The notes: generated by a model not told the origin, from the sequence alone. Shown: positions 46,870 through 56,843, counted from the first letter of the stretch. The stretch: DNA of 64,000 nt from Castellaniella sp. S9 (GCF_027257175.1 NZ_JAPFGD010000010.1:84245-148244); one strand, 5' to 3'. Numbers and translations: made by a program.

Positions 46870-47952
46870 ATGAAGGGAACCATGCTCCGCAAGACCCTCT
46901 ATGCCCTGACGGCCGCCTCGGCCGTCGCGCTGGCAAGCCCGGCGGCCGCCGAACCGCTGAAGGTCGGTTTTGTCTATGTCAGTCCGATCGGCGAGGCCGG
47001 CTGGACCTGGCAGCAGGACATCGGCCGCCGCGAAATGGAGGCCGCCCTGGGCGACAAGGTCAAGACCCAATACGTCGAGGACGTCCCCGAGGGCGCCGAC
47101 GCCGAGCGCGTCATCCGCGACCTTGCCCAACAGGGCAATCAGCTGATTTTCACCACGTCCTTCGGGTACATGAACCCGACGATCAAGGTCGCCAAGCAAT
47201 TCCCGGACGTCAAGTTCGTGCACTCGACCGGCTACAAGACCGCGCCCAACGTCGCCACCACCAATGCACGCTTCTACGAAGCCCGCTACGTGGCCGGCAT
47301 GCTGGCCGGCAAAATGACCCAGACCAAGGTCGTGGGCTACGTCGGCGCCTATCCGATCCCCGAGGTGCTGCAAGGCATCAATGCCTTCACCCGCGGCCTG
47401 CGCAGCATCCAGCCCGACGCGCAGGTGCGCGTCATCATGGTCAACAGCTGGTTCGACCCGGGCAAGGAACGCGACGCCGCGCTGGCGCTGCTGGACCAGG
47501 GCGCGGACATCGTGACCCACCACACCGATTCCACCGCCACGGTGCAGGCCGCCGAGGAACGCGGCAAGTACGCCATCGCCTACCACTCCGACATGTCGAA
47601 GTTCGGGCCCAAGGCGCAGTTGGGTGCGGTGACCCATCACTGGGGCCCCTACTTCACCAAGGAAGTCCAGTCCGTGCTGGACGGCACCTGGAAGTCCAAC
47701 CAGGTCTGGGGCGGCTTCAAGGAAGGCATGGTCGCCCTCGAGGGATTCGGCCCCGCTGTCGACGACGAGCTCAAGACGTTCCTCAAGCAGCAAGAGGACG
47801 CCATCGCGGCCGGCACCCTGAACCCGTTCGCCGCGCCGATCAAGGACAACGAAGGCAAGGTGCGCCTGGCTGACGGCGCGCTGGACGACAAGGGCCTGAA
47901 CGCCATGGACTACTACGTCGAGGGCGTGGTCGGCAAGCTCGGCAAGAACTGA
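46870..47952 (+). CDS. BMP-family substrate-binding protein (purine nucleoside/base-like)
   Basis: 360-residue periplasmic binding protein of the Bmp/PnrA family; signal peptide about 1-27, cut near AAA-E. Seen: VGFVYVSPIGEAGWTWQQDIGR, FYEARYVAGMLAGKMT, VGYVGAYPIPEVLQGINAF, HHTDSTATVQAAEERG. Known relatives bind purine nucleosides or adenine, so purine uptake is likely but not shown. The ligand choice cannot be read from sequence alone. Confidence 0.9.
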   Translation: MKGTMLRKTLYALTAASAVALASPAAAEPLKVGFVYVSPIGEAGWTWQQDIGRREMEAALGDKVKTQYVEDVPEGADAERVIRDLAQQGNQLIFTTSFGYMNPTIKVAKQFPDVKFVHSTGYKTAPNVATTNARFYEARYVAGMLAGKMTQTKVVGYVGAYPIPEVLQGINAFTRGLRSIQPDAQVRVIMVNSWFDPGKERDAALALLDQGADIVTHHTDSTATVQAAEERGKYAIAYHSDMSKFGPKAQLGAVTHHWGPYFTKEVQSVLDGTWKSNQVWGGFKEGMVALEGFGPAVDDELKTFLKQQEDAIAAGTLNPFAAPIKDNEGKVRLADGALDDKGLNAMDYYVEGVVGKLGKN

Positions 47953-47961
47953 GCCGCGCTC

Positions 47962-48000
47962 GTGCCGGAACCGCCCAGGCGCTGAACGCCCGGGCGGCAC
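47962..48000 (+). terminator. Hairpin after the BMP operon
   Basis: Stem CCGCCCAGGCG/CGCCCGGGCGG with one mismatch around CTGAA, extended by GTGCC/GGCAC. No T tract. The 207-bp gap also holds GGGGGCG-atg-CCGCCCCC near 48053-48071, probably structure in the copper-chaperone leader. Confidence 0.5.
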
Positions 48001-48159
48001 GGGGCGTCCCGCAAAGTCCCGGGATGCTCCCGGGATAGTACACTGGCGACCGGGGGGCGATGCCGCCCCCACTGGGGCGGAGGCCGACGCGTGCCTTCGC
48101 AGGGGCCAGTTGCCATGCCTGGCCAAGCATGGAAAAACACGTTTTTGGTGGACTATCGA

Positions 48160-48693
48160 ATGAAACCCTCATTTTCTCGAACCCTGGGCGTCGCGGCCGC
48201 TTCGGCGCTCTTGCTGGCCGGGTCGGCGGCCTGGGCCCACAGCCACGGCGATGCCCATGGCGCCTCCCACGGTGGCGCGCATGGCGCCATGGAATCCGCG
48301 GCGGGCCTGCCCGCCTCGGCAACGGTCAGCGCGCGCGATTGCTGGATTCGCCAGCTGCCGGCGCCGACTCCGTCGGGCGGATTCCTGGTGGTGCATAACG
48401 GCGGCGATCAGCCGGCCGTCCTCAAGGGCGTTTCCTCGCCGGATTACGGCATGGTCATGCTGCACCAGACCACCGAGGAAAACGGCCTGAGCAAGATGTC
48501 CATGGTCCACGAGGTCTCGATCCCGGCGGGACAGGACCTGGATCTGCGCCCCGGCAGCTATCACATCATGCTCGAGCAGCCGCGGGATGGGCTGAAGATC
48601 GGCGACCACGTGCGCGTGGATTTCGCCCTTGGCAACGGCGAAGGCTTCGCCGCGACCTGCGAGGTCAAGCCCGCCAAGGCCATGAGCCACTGA
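48160..48693 (+). CDS. PCuAC-type periplasmic copper chaperone
   Basis: 177 residues with a Sec signal peptide (about 1-27), a His-rich spacer (HSHGDAHGASHGGAHG, 28-43) and a PCuAC domain. The copper motif H(M)x10Mx21HxM is visible: MLHQTTEENGLSKM, then HIM at the end of the following strand pair. Such proteins deliver Cu(I) to cytochrome oxidase or protect against copper. The His-rich spacer could add Cu(II) binding. Confidence 0.9.
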   Translation: MKPSFSRTLGVAAASALLLAGSAAWAHSHGDAHGASHGGAHGAMESAAGLPASATVSARDCWIRQLPAPTPSGGFLVVHNGGDQPAVLKGVSSPDYGMVMLHQTTEENGLSKMSMVHEVSIPAGQDLDLRPGSYHIMLEQPRDGLKIGDHVRVDFALGNGEGFAATCEVKPAKAMSH

Positions 48694-48697
48694 GGGC

Positions 48698-49510
48698 TCA
48701 GCCGGTCGCCCCGAAGAACGCCAGGCAGGCGCGATTGAAGGCGCGCGGATTGGCGAGATTCATGCCGTGCGCCGCCAGGCGGATGACCTCCCGGCGCGCG
48801 TGCGGCAGGGCGGCCTGCAATTGATCCTGGCGCGTTCCGTAGCGCGCCGGGCTGTCTGATCCGCCCAGCAGCAGGACGGGGCACTGAATGCGGCGGATCT
48901 CCTCGAGGTGCACCGGCCGGTTCGCCTCGAGGACCTGTGACAGCAGGGTCGCCGCGTTGTCGCGCACCATCTGCTTGAACCAGCCCACCATCTTGCGCCA
49001 GGTGCCGGCGCCGTTGACGGTGTCGATGAACTGTTCGGCCGCGGCGTCCACCTCTCCTTTTTCCAGCAAGGCGACGGCGGGGGTGTAGAAGACCGGCGTG
49101 GGCGCCTCATGGGCGAATCTGAAGCCCGGATCGGCCAGCGTCAGCGTCTTGCAGTATTCCGGCGCCCGCAGCGCGAGCTCCACGGCGACCTGCGCGCCGC
49201 GCGAGTGGCCCAGCACGTGCACCGGCCGGCCTTCGCCCAGGGCGCGCGCCAGCGCGATCATGTCCTCGGCGTGGGTGGCGATGCCATAGCCGGGATCGGG
49301 ATGCGTGCCGGCACGCGGCCAGCAGCCTCGCAGGCTCGCCGCCGCCACGCGGTAGGATTCCCCCAGTTGCGGAATCTGCCAGCGCCAATAGCGGTAGTCG
49401 CACAGCGAGCCGTGGATCAACAGGACGACCTCGCCCGCGCCCGCCTCGGTGTAGTCGATCGGGAACGGACTCTGCAGCGTGGCCTGTGCAAGCGTGGGGG
49501 CGCGGACCAT
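48698..49510 (-). CDS. Alpha/beta hydrolase
   Basis: 270-residue alpha/beta-hydrolase fold protein of unknown substrate. Seen: LLIHGSLCDYRYW (oxyanion), the nucleophile elbow LGHSRGAQ, an acid near VLLLGGSD, and the final His in AAHGMNLANP. No signal peptide, so cytoplasmic. Its ATG overlaps the cpoB stop (TAATG), which ties it to the tail of the Tol-Pal locus. Confidence 0.87.
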   Translation of the reverse strand: MVRAPTLAQATLQSPFPIDYTEAGAGEVVLLIHGSLCDYRYWRWQIPQLGESYRVAAASLRGCWPRAGTHPDPGYGIATHAEDMIALARALGEGRPVHVLGHSRGAQVAVELALRAPEYCKTLTLADPGFRFAHEAPTPVFYTPAVALLEKGEVDAAAEQFIDTVNGAGTWRKMVGWFKQMVRDNAATLLSQVLEANRPVHLEEIRRIQCPVLLLGGSDSPARYGTRQDQLQAALPHARREVIRLAAHGMNLANPRAFNRACLAFFGATG

Positions 49511-50187
49511 TACAGCAGCTTCATGCGGCTCTTGGCGGTTTCAGCGGCAGAGGTATTGGGATAATCCTTGATGATGCGCTGCAGGCTGGCCTTGGCGCCG
49601 GCGAGGTCATTGATTTCGATCTGGCTGGCGGCGGCGACCAGCAAGGCGTCGGGTGCGCGTGGATCCTGCGGCCGGGTCTTGACCAGATCCTGCATGGTCT
49701 GGACCGAACCCTTGAAGTCACGGGTCGCATATTGGCTGCTGCCCAGGTAGAACCGGGCGTCGCCCGACAGTTCGCTGTCCGGATAGGCCTGGGTGAAGGC
49801 GGCAAAGGCCGTTGCGGCCTCCTTGTACTTGCCGCTGCGGTACTGGTCGGCCGCCGCCTGGTAGGCTGCTTGTTCCTGCGGGTCGGCGGTCTGGCGGTCC
49901 TGCGGCGCGTTCTCGGGCTGGTTGCCGGTGGGCGGGCGGCGCGTCAGATGCTCGAGCTGGCCGCGCATGGAAGCGAGCTCGTGGCGCAGCATGTCGATCT
50001 GATCGGCCAGCTGCAGCCGTGCCTGCTGGTTCTGCTCGTTGATTTGCTTGATCTGCGTCCGTAGCTCGAGGATGGCCCACCGGGCCTCATCATCGGAGAA
50101 CGCATGTGCCGGTGCGGTCGCCAGTGCCAGTGCGATCGTCAGGCCGGCGGTGAATGCCGTGCCCAGGCGCGGGATGAATGCTTGCAT
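49510..50187 (-). CDS. cpoB: Cell division coordinator CpoB
   Basis: Periplasmic protein of 225 residues linking peptidoglycan synthesis with Tol-driven outer-membrane constriction. Signal peptide about 1-30 (cut near AHA-F), an N-terminal coiled coil (about 35-75, trimerisation), a Pro/Gln-rich linker, then TPR repeats from about residue 100. The ATG at 50187 gives a normal signal peptide. Separated from pal by an intrinsic terminator. Confidence 0.92.
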   Translation of the reverse strand: MQAFIPRLGTAFTAGLTIALALATAPAHAFSDDEARWAILELRTQIKQINEQNQQARLQLADQIDMLRHELASMRGQLEHLTRRPPTGNQPENAPQDRQTADPQEQAAYQAAADQYRSGKYKEAATAFAAFTQAYPDSELSGDARFYLGSSQYATRDFKGSVQTMQDLVKTRPQDPRAPDALLVAAASQIEINDLAGAKASLQRIIKDYPNTSAAETAKSRMKLL

Positions 50188-50201
50188 GTCGAATTCCGTC
50201 C

Positions 50202-50238
50202 AAATAAAAAACGCCGCGGCGGGAACCGCCACGGCGTT
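50202..50238 (-). terminator. Intrinsic terminator between pal and cpoB
   Basis: On the minus strand AACGCCGTGGCGG-TTCC-CGCCGCGGCGTT (one G-U pair) followed by TTTTATTTG. A full hairpin-plus-T-tract terminator 19 bp after the pal stop and about 15 bp before the cpoB start codon. Confidence 0.85.
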
Positions 50239-50256
50239 GCTGCGGCAAAGCCGGAA

Positions 50257-50751
50257 TCAGCGCTGATAGTTGATGTCGGCGCGGCGGTTCTCGGCGTAGT
50301 CGGCTTCGGTGTTGCCCAGCGCCTTGGGACGCTCCTTCCCGAAGCTGATGGCCTCGAGCTGGTTGGCATTGACGCCCAGGAGGGTCATCATGCGCGCCAC
50401 GGCATCCGAACGGCGTTGGCCGAGAGCCAGATTGTATTCGGTGCCGCCGCGGGCGTCAGCATTGCCTTCGATGCGCACCTTCTGGCCGGGATGGCTGGTC
50501 AGGTAGTTGGAGTGCATCTCGACGACGCTGCGATATTGCTCGGGGATGGAGTAGCTGTCGAATTCAAAGTAGACCGAGCGTTGTTGCGCTAAGGGACTTT
50601 GCGGATTGAACGGATCCATGACTTGTCCCGTGGACGCCGAATCCGAGCCTGCAGCTCCGGTGCCGGACTGGTCCAGCGGTACGGAGCTGCAAGCCGCCAG
50701 GGAGGCGGCGAACGCGGCTATTGTCAGGGTCCTGGTGATGCGCGAGCTCAT
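50257..50751 (-). CDS. pal: Peptidoglycan-associated lipoprotein Pal
   Basis: 164-residue outer-membrane lipoprotein binding peptidoglycan and TolB. Lipobox LAAC with Cys21; OmpA-type domain from about residue 60 with SVYFEFDSYSIP, GNADARGGTEYNLALGQRRSDAV and ENRRADI, the diaminopimelate-binding motif. Follows tolB by 36 bp. Confidence 0.96.
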   Translation of the reverse strand: MSSRITRTLTIAAFAASLAACSSVPLDQSGTGAAGSDSASTGQVMDPFNPQSPLAQQRSVYFEFDSYSIPEQYRSVVEMHSNYLTSHPGQKVRIEGNADARGGTEYNLALGQRRSDAVARMMTLLGVNANQLEAISFGKERPKALGNTEADYAENRRADINYQR

Positions 50752-50787
50752 TTAATTTCCTTTCAAGAAGAGTCACACGAAAATCGC

Positions 50788-52095
50788 TTAGTCAGTAAAC
50801 GGGCCCCAGGTGGGTTCGCGGACTTTGCCGCTCAGGGAGGAGAGTTTCTGCTTGACACGTCCGTCGGTCGATGTGACCGCCAGCACGCTCTGGCCACCCT
50901 GGATCGAGCTGTACAGTATCTGCATGCCATTGGGCGCGTAGCTGGGGGATTGATCGTCCGGTCCGGCGGTCAACAGCTGTTCCGATCCCGTACTCAAGGC
51001 CATGGTCGCTATCCTGAAAGCACCGTTTCTTCGTGTAACGTACACCAGTTGGCTGCCGTCGGGAGAGACGCGGGGTGAAATATTGTAACTGCCGGAGAAC
51101 GTCAAGCGCTGGGCGTCTCCGCCCGCGGCGGGGACCTTGTAGATCTGGGGGTTGCCGCCACGGTCGCTGGTAAACACCAGCGAATCGCCGTCGGGCGTGA
51201 AGCGCGGTTCGGTGTCGATCAGCGGCGAACGCATGACGCGGCGCAGGTCCGAGCCGTCGGCGTTGATGGTGTAGATCTGCGAGATCCCATCGCGTGAAAG
51301 GACGATGGCCAGGCGGTTACCGTCGGGCGACCAGGCCGGTGCGCTGTTATTGCCCTTGTAGTTGGCCACTGGCGCACGCTGGCCGGTGGCCAGGGTCTGG
51401 ATGTAGATGACCGGCTTGCCGGATTCGAAGCTGACGTAGGCCAGGCGGCTGCCGTCGGGCGACCAGGCCGGGGAAATGATCGACTGGCGCGACCGCAGCA
51501 TCACCTGGGGATTCTGGCCGTCGGCGTCAGCAATTTGTAACTCATAGCCGTTGCCGGTCTGCAACACATAGGCGATGCGCGTGGAAAACACCCCCCGCAC
51601 CCCGGTGATCTTTTCATAGATCCTGTCGGCGATCCGGTGCGAGATCCGGCGCAGCTCGGCCTCGGTGCCGCTGAAGGCGACCTTGTCGAGTTCGGCCTTG
51701 CGCGCATTGTCCACCAGGCGATAGCTGACCGTGTATTGGCCGCCGTCCTGGGTGACCGAGCCGAAGGCCAGATAGTCGGCTCCGCGGGCCTGCCACTCGT
51801 CGTGGGACACGGTGCTTTCCAGGTCCAGTGTGGCGCCGGCCGCGCTGATCAGCCGGAACTGGCCCGAGCGCGTCAGGTCCGCGCGTATGATCTCGGGCAC
51901 CTGGGTGTTGCCCGAACCCGAGAAATCGGCGATCGCAATGGGGTATTGCGTGGCACCGACGCCCGAGATATCGACGCGCAATTGGGCTTGGGCGGCTGGT
52001 GTTCCTACGGCCGCCACGAACAGGAAGGACAGGCCCGCGACCGCGGCGCGCCGCCAGAGGCGTGTCGCGAAGCCCGAGGCAATGGATAAGGTCAT
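50788..52095 (-). CDS. tolB: Tol-Pal system protein TolB
   Basis: 435-residue periplasmic protein: signal peptide (about 1-37, AQA), an alpha/beta N-terminal domain with the TolA-box region, and a six-bladed beta propeller with repeated SPAWSPDGSRLAYVS / SAPAWSPDGNRLAIV / SPRVSPDGSQLVYVT motifs. Exchanges between TolA and Pal during envelope constriction. Confidence 0.97.
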   Translation of the reverse strand: MTLSIASGFATRLWRRAAVAGLSFLFVAAVGTPAAQAQLRVDISGVGATQYPIAIADFSGSGNTQVPEIIRADLTRSGQFRLISAAGATLDLESTVSHDEWQARGADYLAFGSVTQDGGQYTVSYRLVDNARKAELDKVAFSGTEAELRRISHRIADRIYEKITGVRGVFSTRIAYVLQTGNGYELQIADADGQNPQVMLRSRQSIISPAWSPDGSRLAYVSFESGKPVIYIQTLATGQRAPVANYKGNNSAPAWSPDGNRLAIVLSRDGISQIYTINADGSDLRRVMRSPLIDTEPRFTPDGDSLVFTSDRGGNPQIYKVPAAGGDAQRLTFSGSYNISPRVSPDGSQLVYVTRRNGAFRIATMALSTGSEQLLTAGPDDQSPSYAPNGMQILYSSIQGGQSVLAVTSTDGRVKQKLSSLSGKVREPTWGPFTD

Positions 52096-52107
52096 GAGTG
52101 CGATCTC

Positions 52108-53427
52108 CTAGTCGTACATGCGGTAATCAACATCAATATACGACGGATACTTACCGCTCGGAGGTTTGGGGAAGGGCGAGCATGCGAGAATGCCCTGACG
52201 GACGGCGATGTCGAAGCGCTGGTTGCCGGACGAACGCCGGATGTCCACTTTCAGGACGCCTCCGTGGGCATCCAGGTAGGTACGGTATTGCACCGTGGGG
52301 TTGACGGTGCCGTTACGCGCGGGCACGTCATAGATGACGCCCGGTTTGACGCAGCGGCGTACGGCTGCGGCATAGCCGTCGCTGCCGCCTCCGCCGCCTT
52401 GCTGGTTGCGATCGGCGGTGCCGCTGGGGATGCCGGCAGCCTCGAGGGCGGAGCCGCGCATGGCTTCGCGTAGCGCCTCGCGCTTGGCGGCCGCCTCCTT
52501 GGCAGCCTTTTCCTTGGCGGCTTTCTCGGCAGCCGCTTTTTTTGCAGCGGCTTCCTTGGCGGCTTTTTCCTTGGCCGCCTTCTCGGCGGCCGCTTTCTCT
52601 GCCGCAGCCTTTTCAGCGGCGGCTTTTTCCTTGGCGGCTTTCTCAGCAGCAGCTTTCTCTGCGGCCGCCTTCTCGGCCGCGGCCTTTTCCGCGGCGGCTT
52701 TCTCAGCGGCGGCTTTTTCGGCAGCGGCTTTCTCAGCGGCGGCCTTTTCTGCGGCGGCTTTCTCAGCGGTAGCCTTTTCTGCAGCGGCTTTCTCGGCCGC
52801 GGCCTTTTCCGCGGCAGCTTTTTCGGCAGCAGCCTTCTCAGCAGCGGCTTTTTCAGCGGCGGCTTTTTCGGCCGCAGCCTTCTCAGCCGCTGCTTTTTCG
52901 GCGGCCTGCCGCTCCGCCTCGGCCTTTGCCTGGGCAGCCTGTTCCGCGGCCAGTCGTTCTTGTTCTTCGCGCAGCTTGCGTTCTTTTTCCAGGGCGATCT
53001 CGGCCTCGGCCTGTGCCTTGGCGGCTGCTTCGGCGCGGGCCTGGGCCTGGGCGAGGGCCTGCGCCTGCTGCTCGGCCACGGCGCGTGCTTCGGCCAAGGC
53101 CGCTTCCTGTGCGCTGTTGTCCGGGGGCGTGGGTTGTGGCTCAGGCTCGGGTTCTGGTTCCGGCTCTGGCGTGGGTTCCGGCTCTGGCTCCGGCTCGGGT
53201 TCAGGCGTGGCTTGTTCGACCGGCGGCGCGGCTTCGGCCACGGTCCCTTCCGCCCAGAGCTCGATCTGGACCGGCCCGGGATTGTCGGGTGCCGAGTTGA
53301 AGCCCACGATCATCAGGGCGATGACCAGGCCATGCGCGAGCAGCGAGTACGTCAGGCCGCGGCGTTCTTCGCGCCGCCCGTCGTCCGATCCGTCTGCCTG
53401 TCTGGAAAAGCGTTCAAAGAGTTTCAT
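52108..53427 (-). CDS. tolA: Tol-Pal system protein TolA
   Basis: 439 residues. One membrane helix (about 25-45), a Pro/Glu 'EPEPEPEP' stretch (about 75-100), a very long Ala/Glu/Lys helix (about 140-310) made of repeated AAEKAA/AAKEKAA units, and a C-terminal globular domain III (about 350-439) with [10 protein letters not shown] and [16 protein letters not shown]. Transmits proton-motive force from TolQR across the periplasm. Repeat number probably varies between strains. Confidence 0.95.
   Translation of the reverse strand: MKLFERFSRQADGSDDGRREERRGLTYSLLAHGLVIALMIVGFNSAPDNPGPVQIELWAEGTVAEAAPPVEQATPEPEPEPEPEPTPEPEPEPEPEPQPTPPDNSAQEAALAEARAVAEQQAQALAQAQARAEAAAKAQAEAEIALEKERKLREEQERLAAEQAAQAKAEAERQAAEKAAAEKAAAEKAAAEKAAAEKAAAEKAAAEKAAAEKAAAEKATAEKAAAEKAAAEKAAAEKAAAEKAAAEKAAAEKAAAEKAAAEKAAKEKAAAEKAAAEKAAAEKAAKEKAAKEAAAKKAAAEKAAKEKAAKEAAAKREALREAMRGSALEAAGIPSGTADRNQQGGGGGSDGYAAAVRRCVKPGVIYDVPARNGTVNPTVQYRTYLDAHGGVLKVDIRRSSGNQRFDIAVRQGILACSPFPKPPSGKYPSYIDVDYRMYD
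52490..52910. repeat. Tandem 18-bp-like repeat within tolA
   Basis: Imperfect repeats of the minus-strand unit GCCGCTGAGAAAGCCGCC (coding Ala-Ala-Glu-Lys-Ala-Ala), roughly 25 copies with third-base variation. This is the coding sequence of the TolA helical stalk rather than a mobile repeat. Confidence 0.85.
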
Positions 53428-53482
53428 GAGCCTGTGGGTTTCTGTCGCGGCAGCGTTCCGTCTCGGGGACGCCGGCGCCGCG

Positions 53483-53917
53483 TCAGCGCGTTTGTCCGGT
53501 GGCGGTCTGGTTCACGAGCAAGCCCAGGCGGGTGATGCCGCCGGCGCGCAACTGGTCCATCACCTGCATCACGGACTCGTAGGGCACCTTGCCGTCCGCG
53601 GAAATCACCACCGGCGTATCGGCCGTGGCCATCGCCTGGACCTCGGGCACCAGGTTGCCCTTGTCGACGGGCCGGAACGATGCGCCCGAATCGCGCAGGC
53701 GCATGCTGAGCGCGCCATGTTCGTCGATCTGGACCTCGAGGGGTGTGACGGGTACTTCCGAGGCGGTGCCGACCGAGGGCAGCTCGATCTGGCCCGGCGT
53801 GATCATCGGTGCGGTCACCATGAAAATCACCAGCAGCACCAGCATCACGTCGATGTAGGGCACGACATTGATGTCGTTCTTGAGTCGCCGTGGCCTGCGG
53901 TCGCGCAGCGTTCCCAT
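53483..53917 (-). CDS. tolR: Tol-Pal system protein TolR
   Basis: 144-residue ExbD/TolR protein with one N-terminal membrane helix (about 16-36), containing the proton-path Asp in [14 protein letters not shown]. Periplasmic domain follows. One base separates its start from the tolQ stop region, and tolA starts 55 bp downstream of its stop. Confidence 0.96.
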   Translation of the reverse strand: MGTLRDRRPRRLKNDINVVPYIDVMLVLLVIFMVTAPMITPGQIELPSVGTASEVPVTPLEVQIDEHGALSMRLRDSGASFRPVDKGNLVPEVQAMATADTPVVISADGKVPYESVMQVMDQLRAGGITRLGLLVNQTATGQTR

Positions 53918-53918
53918 G

Positions 53919-54593
53919 TCAGTGCACCTGGCGCTGGAGGATGTTCAGGAACTCGTCGACGAAACTGTCGAAGCGCAGCGAGAGGCGGTCGATCTCGTTC
54001 GTGTAGCGGTTGTAGGCGACGACGGCCGGGATGGCGGCGAACAGGCCGATGGCGGTGGCGATGAGCGCCTCGGCGATGCCGGGAGCCACCGCCGCGAGCG
54101 TGGCCTGCTGCATGGTGGACAAGCCCATGAAGGCATGCATGATGCCCCAGACGGTGCCCAGCAGCCCGACATACGGGCTGACCGACCCGGTCGAGGCGAG
54201 GAAATTCAGGTGTGATTCGAGGCTGTCCATTTCGCGCTGGTAGGCGGCCCGCATGGCGCGGCGCGGCGCATCCAGCAAGGTGTCGCCTCGGGCCGCCGAG
54301 CGGCGTGCCTTGATGAACTCCGTCATCCCCGCATCGAAGATCCGTGCCAGCGCCCCGTGCTCGTCGCGGCGCGAGGCGATCGCCTGTTGCAGGACGGTGA
54401 GGTCGCCGCCGGCCCAGAAGTCGTCCTCGAAGCGGCGGGTCTGCGCATCGGCGCGCTTGAGCGCCGCGCGCTTGCTGAAGATATACGTCCAGGACAGGAT
54501 GGAGACGGCCAGCAGGATCAGCATGACGATCTGAACCGGAATGCTGGCGTTTGCGATGAGGGACAGCAGCGACAAATCGCTTTGGGCTTGCAT
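53919..54593 (-). CDS. tolQ: Tol-Pal system protein TolQ
   Basis: 224-residue ExbB/MotA-type channel subunit with three membrane helices (about 17-38, 130-155, 170-195). Seen: GLLGTVWGIMHAF and AEALIATAIGLFAAIPAVVAYN, the pore-lining signature. The ATG at 54593 is chosen; the upstream frame shadows ybgC. Confidence 0.96.
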   Translation of the reverse strand: MQAQSDLSLLSLIANASIPVQIVMLILLAVSILSWTYIFSKRAALKRADAQTRRFEDDFWAGGDLTVLQQAIASRRDEHGALARIFDAGMTEFIKARRSAARGDTLLDAPRRAMRAAYQREMDSLESHLNFLASTGSVSPYVGLLGTVWGIMHAFMGLSTMQQATLAAVAPGIAEALIATAIGLFAAIPAVVAYNRYTNEIDRLSLRFDSFVDEFLNILQRQVH

Positions 54594-54595
54594 GG

Positions 54596-55051
54596 TTAGT
54601 TTCTGGCCTTTTCCAGTAAGTTCCTGATGGATGAGGTCATCCGCACGGGTTTGAAAGTTTCGGCGTGTACGGCACAGACTTGGACGTCGCCCACAGCGAG
54701 TAGTTCCTCGCCGCGCCGGGCCTCCTGGGTGAACAGGAGGGCCGAGGCGCGGATGTCGGCCACCACGGTATGGATGTCGATCCTGTCGTCCAGGCGCGCC
54801 GGGCGATGATAGGCCACCTCTGCGCGCCGGACCACGAACATCACACCTTCGCGTTCGGCGAGCACGCGCTGATCCAGCCCGAGCGCCCGCAACCATTCCG
54901 TGCGCCCGCGTTCAAAGAACTTGAGGTAGTTTGCGTAGTAGACGACACCGCCTGTGTCGGTGTCCTCGTAATATACGCGAATGGGCAGGATGGCGGGCCT
55001 GTTGGGGAACTGGGAATCCATTTTTTCGTTAAGCCGTGTGACTATGCCCAT
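54596..55051 (-). CDS. ybgC: Acyl-CoA thioesterase YbgC
   Basis: 151-residue hot-dog thioesterase, first gene of the Tol-Pal operon. The 4HBT motif YYEDTDTGGVVYYANYLKFFERGRTEWL carries the catalytic Asp. A second in-frame ATG at 55021 would start 10 residues later; neither has a strong ribosome site. Hydrolyses short-chain or hydroxylated acyl-CoA in characterised relatives. Confidence 0.93.
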   Translation of the reverse strand: MGIVTRLNEKMDSQFPNRPAILPIRVYYEDTDTGGVVYYANYLKFFERGRTEWLRALGLDQRVLAEREGVMFVVRRAEVAYHRPARLDDRIDIHTVVADIRASALLFTQEARRGEELLAVGDVQVCAVHAETFKPVRMTSSIRNLLEKARN

Positions 55052-55084
55052 CCGTGCGAAATGCCCACGAAGGGCGGCCGCGGC

Positions 55085-56815
55085 TCAGAGGGATTTTAGA
55101 GTATCCAGTATGAATGCGACAGCCTCGCCGGGCGCCACCCGGTGGGCGTCGCCCCCGCGGCGCGCCTGGATTTCGACGACCCCGTCCTTGAGGCCGCGCT
55201 CGCCCAAGGTGACGCGCAGGGGCACGCCGATCAGCTCCCAGTCGGCGAACATGATGCCCGGCCGGGCGTCGCGGTCGTCGAGGATCACGTCCACACCGGC
55301 GGCGCCCAGGTCACGGTACAGGGCCTCGGCCGTGTTGCGCACGGTTTCATTTTTGCCGATGCCGATCGGGCACAGCACCACCTCGAAGGGCGCCATGGCG
55401 CGCGGCCAGATGATGCCGCGCTCGTCGTGGTTCTGCTCGACCGCGGCCGCCGATATCCGGGTGATTCCGATGCCGTAGCATCCCATCTGCAGGAGGGCCG
55501 GCTTGCCGTCGGTCTCGAGGAAGGTGGCGTTCAGCGCGCGCGAGTACTTGTCGCCCAGGAAGAATACGTGGCCGACTTCGATGCCGTGCTGGATCGACAG
55601 CGCGCCCCCCTGGGGATCCGGATCACCCGCCACCACGTTGCGCAGGTCGGCGGTGGCCGCCTCGGGCAGGTCGCGCCCCCAGTTCACCCCGGTGTAGTGG
55701 TAGCCTTCCTCGTTGGCGCCGCAGACGAAATCGCCCATGTGGGCCACCGTGAGGTCGGCGATCACCGTGACCGCGCCGTCGCGCAGCCCGATCGGCCCCA
55801 GGTATCCGGGCGGGCTGCCGAAGGCCTCCAGGATCTCGGCCTCGGTGGCGAAGCGGTAGCCGTCCCGCAAGCCCGGCAGCTTGCCGACCTTGACCTCGTT
55901 GAGCTCGTGGTCGCCGCGGATCAGCAGCAGCCACACCCGCGCCGGCCCTTCGGCGGGGTCGGTGGCCAGCACGATGGATTTGACGGTGCGCGTCAGCGGC
56001 AGGCCCAGCTGCTCGGCCACGATCTCGCATTTCGGCGCCTGTGGGGTGGCGCGCTTTTCCAGGGGTTCGCGGGCGGCCTCGCGCTCGGGGATCAGGCAGG
56101 GCGCCGGCGCCAGCTCGATGTTGGCCGCGTAGTCCGAGTCCGGGTTGTACACGAGCAGATCCTCGCCGGTCTCGGCGATGACCTGGAACTCGTGGCTGCG
56201 TGAACCGCCGATCGAGCCGGTGTCGGCCGCCACCGCGCGGAAGGCCAGGCCCAGACGCGAGAAAATGCGCTGGTAGGCCGCGTACATGGCGTCGTAGCTG
56301 GTTTGTGCGCTGGCCTCGTCGCGATCGAAGGAATAGGCGTCCTTCATCGTGAATTCGCGTCCGCGCATCAGGCCGAAGCGCGGGCGGCGCTCGTCGCGGA
56401 ACTTGGTCTGGATGTGATAGAAATTGACCGGCAGCTGGCGCCAGCTATGGATTTCGTTGCGCGCGATGTCGGTCACGACCTCCTCGGAGGTGGGCTGCAG
56501 CACGAAGTCGCGCTGATGGCGGTCCTTGATGCGCAGCAGCTCGGCGCCGTATTGTTCCCAGCGGCCCGATTCCTCCCAGAGCTCGGCGGGCTGGACCACC
56601 GGCATCAGCAGTTCCAGGGCGCCGGCGCGGTCCATTTCCTCGCGCACGATGGTTTCGATCTTGCGCAGCACCTTGAGGCCCATCGGCATGTAGGTGTAGA
56701 TGCCCCCGGCGACCTTGCGGATGAGCCCCGCGCGCGTCATCAACTGGTGGCTGACGATCTCGGCATCCGCGGGCGCTTCCTTGAGGGTGTTGAGGTGGTA
56801 CTTGCTGGCGTGCAT
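55085..56815 (-). CDS. proS: Prolyl-tRNA synthetase
   Basis: 576-residue class II synthetase of the bacterial type with an editing (INS) domain. Seen: motif 1 region [42 protein letters not shown] (motif 2), the YbaK-like insertion about 225-380, motif 3 [10 protein letters not shown], and the C-terminal anticodon domain. Lies 33 bp before the ybgC start on the same strand. Divergent from rppH. Confidence 0.97.
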   Translation of the reverse strand: MHASKYHLNTLKEAPADAEIVSHQLMTRAGLIRKVAGGIYTYMPMGLKVLRKIETIVREEMDRAGALELLMPVVQPAELWEESGRWEQYGAELLRIKDRHQRDFVLQPTSEEVVTDIARNEIHSWRQLPVNFYHIQTKFRDERRPRFGLMRGREFTMKDAYSFDRDEASAQTSYDAMYAAYQRIFSRLGLAFRAVAADTGSIGGSRSHEFQVIAETGEDLLVYNPDSDYAANIELAPAPCLIPEREAAREPLEKRATPQAPKCEIVAEQLGLPLTRTVKSIVLATDPAEGPARVWLLLIRGDHELNEVKVGKLPGLRDGYRFATEAEILEAFGSPPGYLGPIGLRDGAVTVIADLTVAHMGDFVCGANEEGYHYTGVNWGRDLPEAATADLRNVVAGDPDPQGGALSIQHGIEVGHVFFLGDKYSRALNATFLETDGKPALLQMGCYGIGITRISAAAVEQNHDERGIIWPRAMAPFEVVLCPIGIGKNETVRNTAEALYRDLGAAGVDVILDDRDARPGIMFADWELIGVPLRVTLGERGLKDGVVEIQARRGGDAHRVAPGEAVAFILDTLKSL

Positions 56816-56837
56816 GGTAGGGTTTCCGGTTGATACG

Positions 56838-56843
56838 TATAAT
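56838..56843 (+). promoter_or_regulatory. TATAAT -10-like hexamer in the proS/rppH divergent gap
   Basis: A perfect TATAAT on the + strand, 40 bp before rppH, in a 67-bp AT-rich gap. No clear -35 partner, so only a candidate. Confidence 0.35.

Noticed and set aside
52490..52910. Dense tandem repeats that could suggest CRISPR or a satellite
   Set aside because: The repeats are in frame, lack unique spacers, and code for the TolA helix.
52406..54064. Long Ala/Ser/Phe-rich open frame on + opposite tolA and tolR
   Set aside because: It is the reverse reading of the TolA Ala-Glu-Lys stalk repeats; no start signal or domain.
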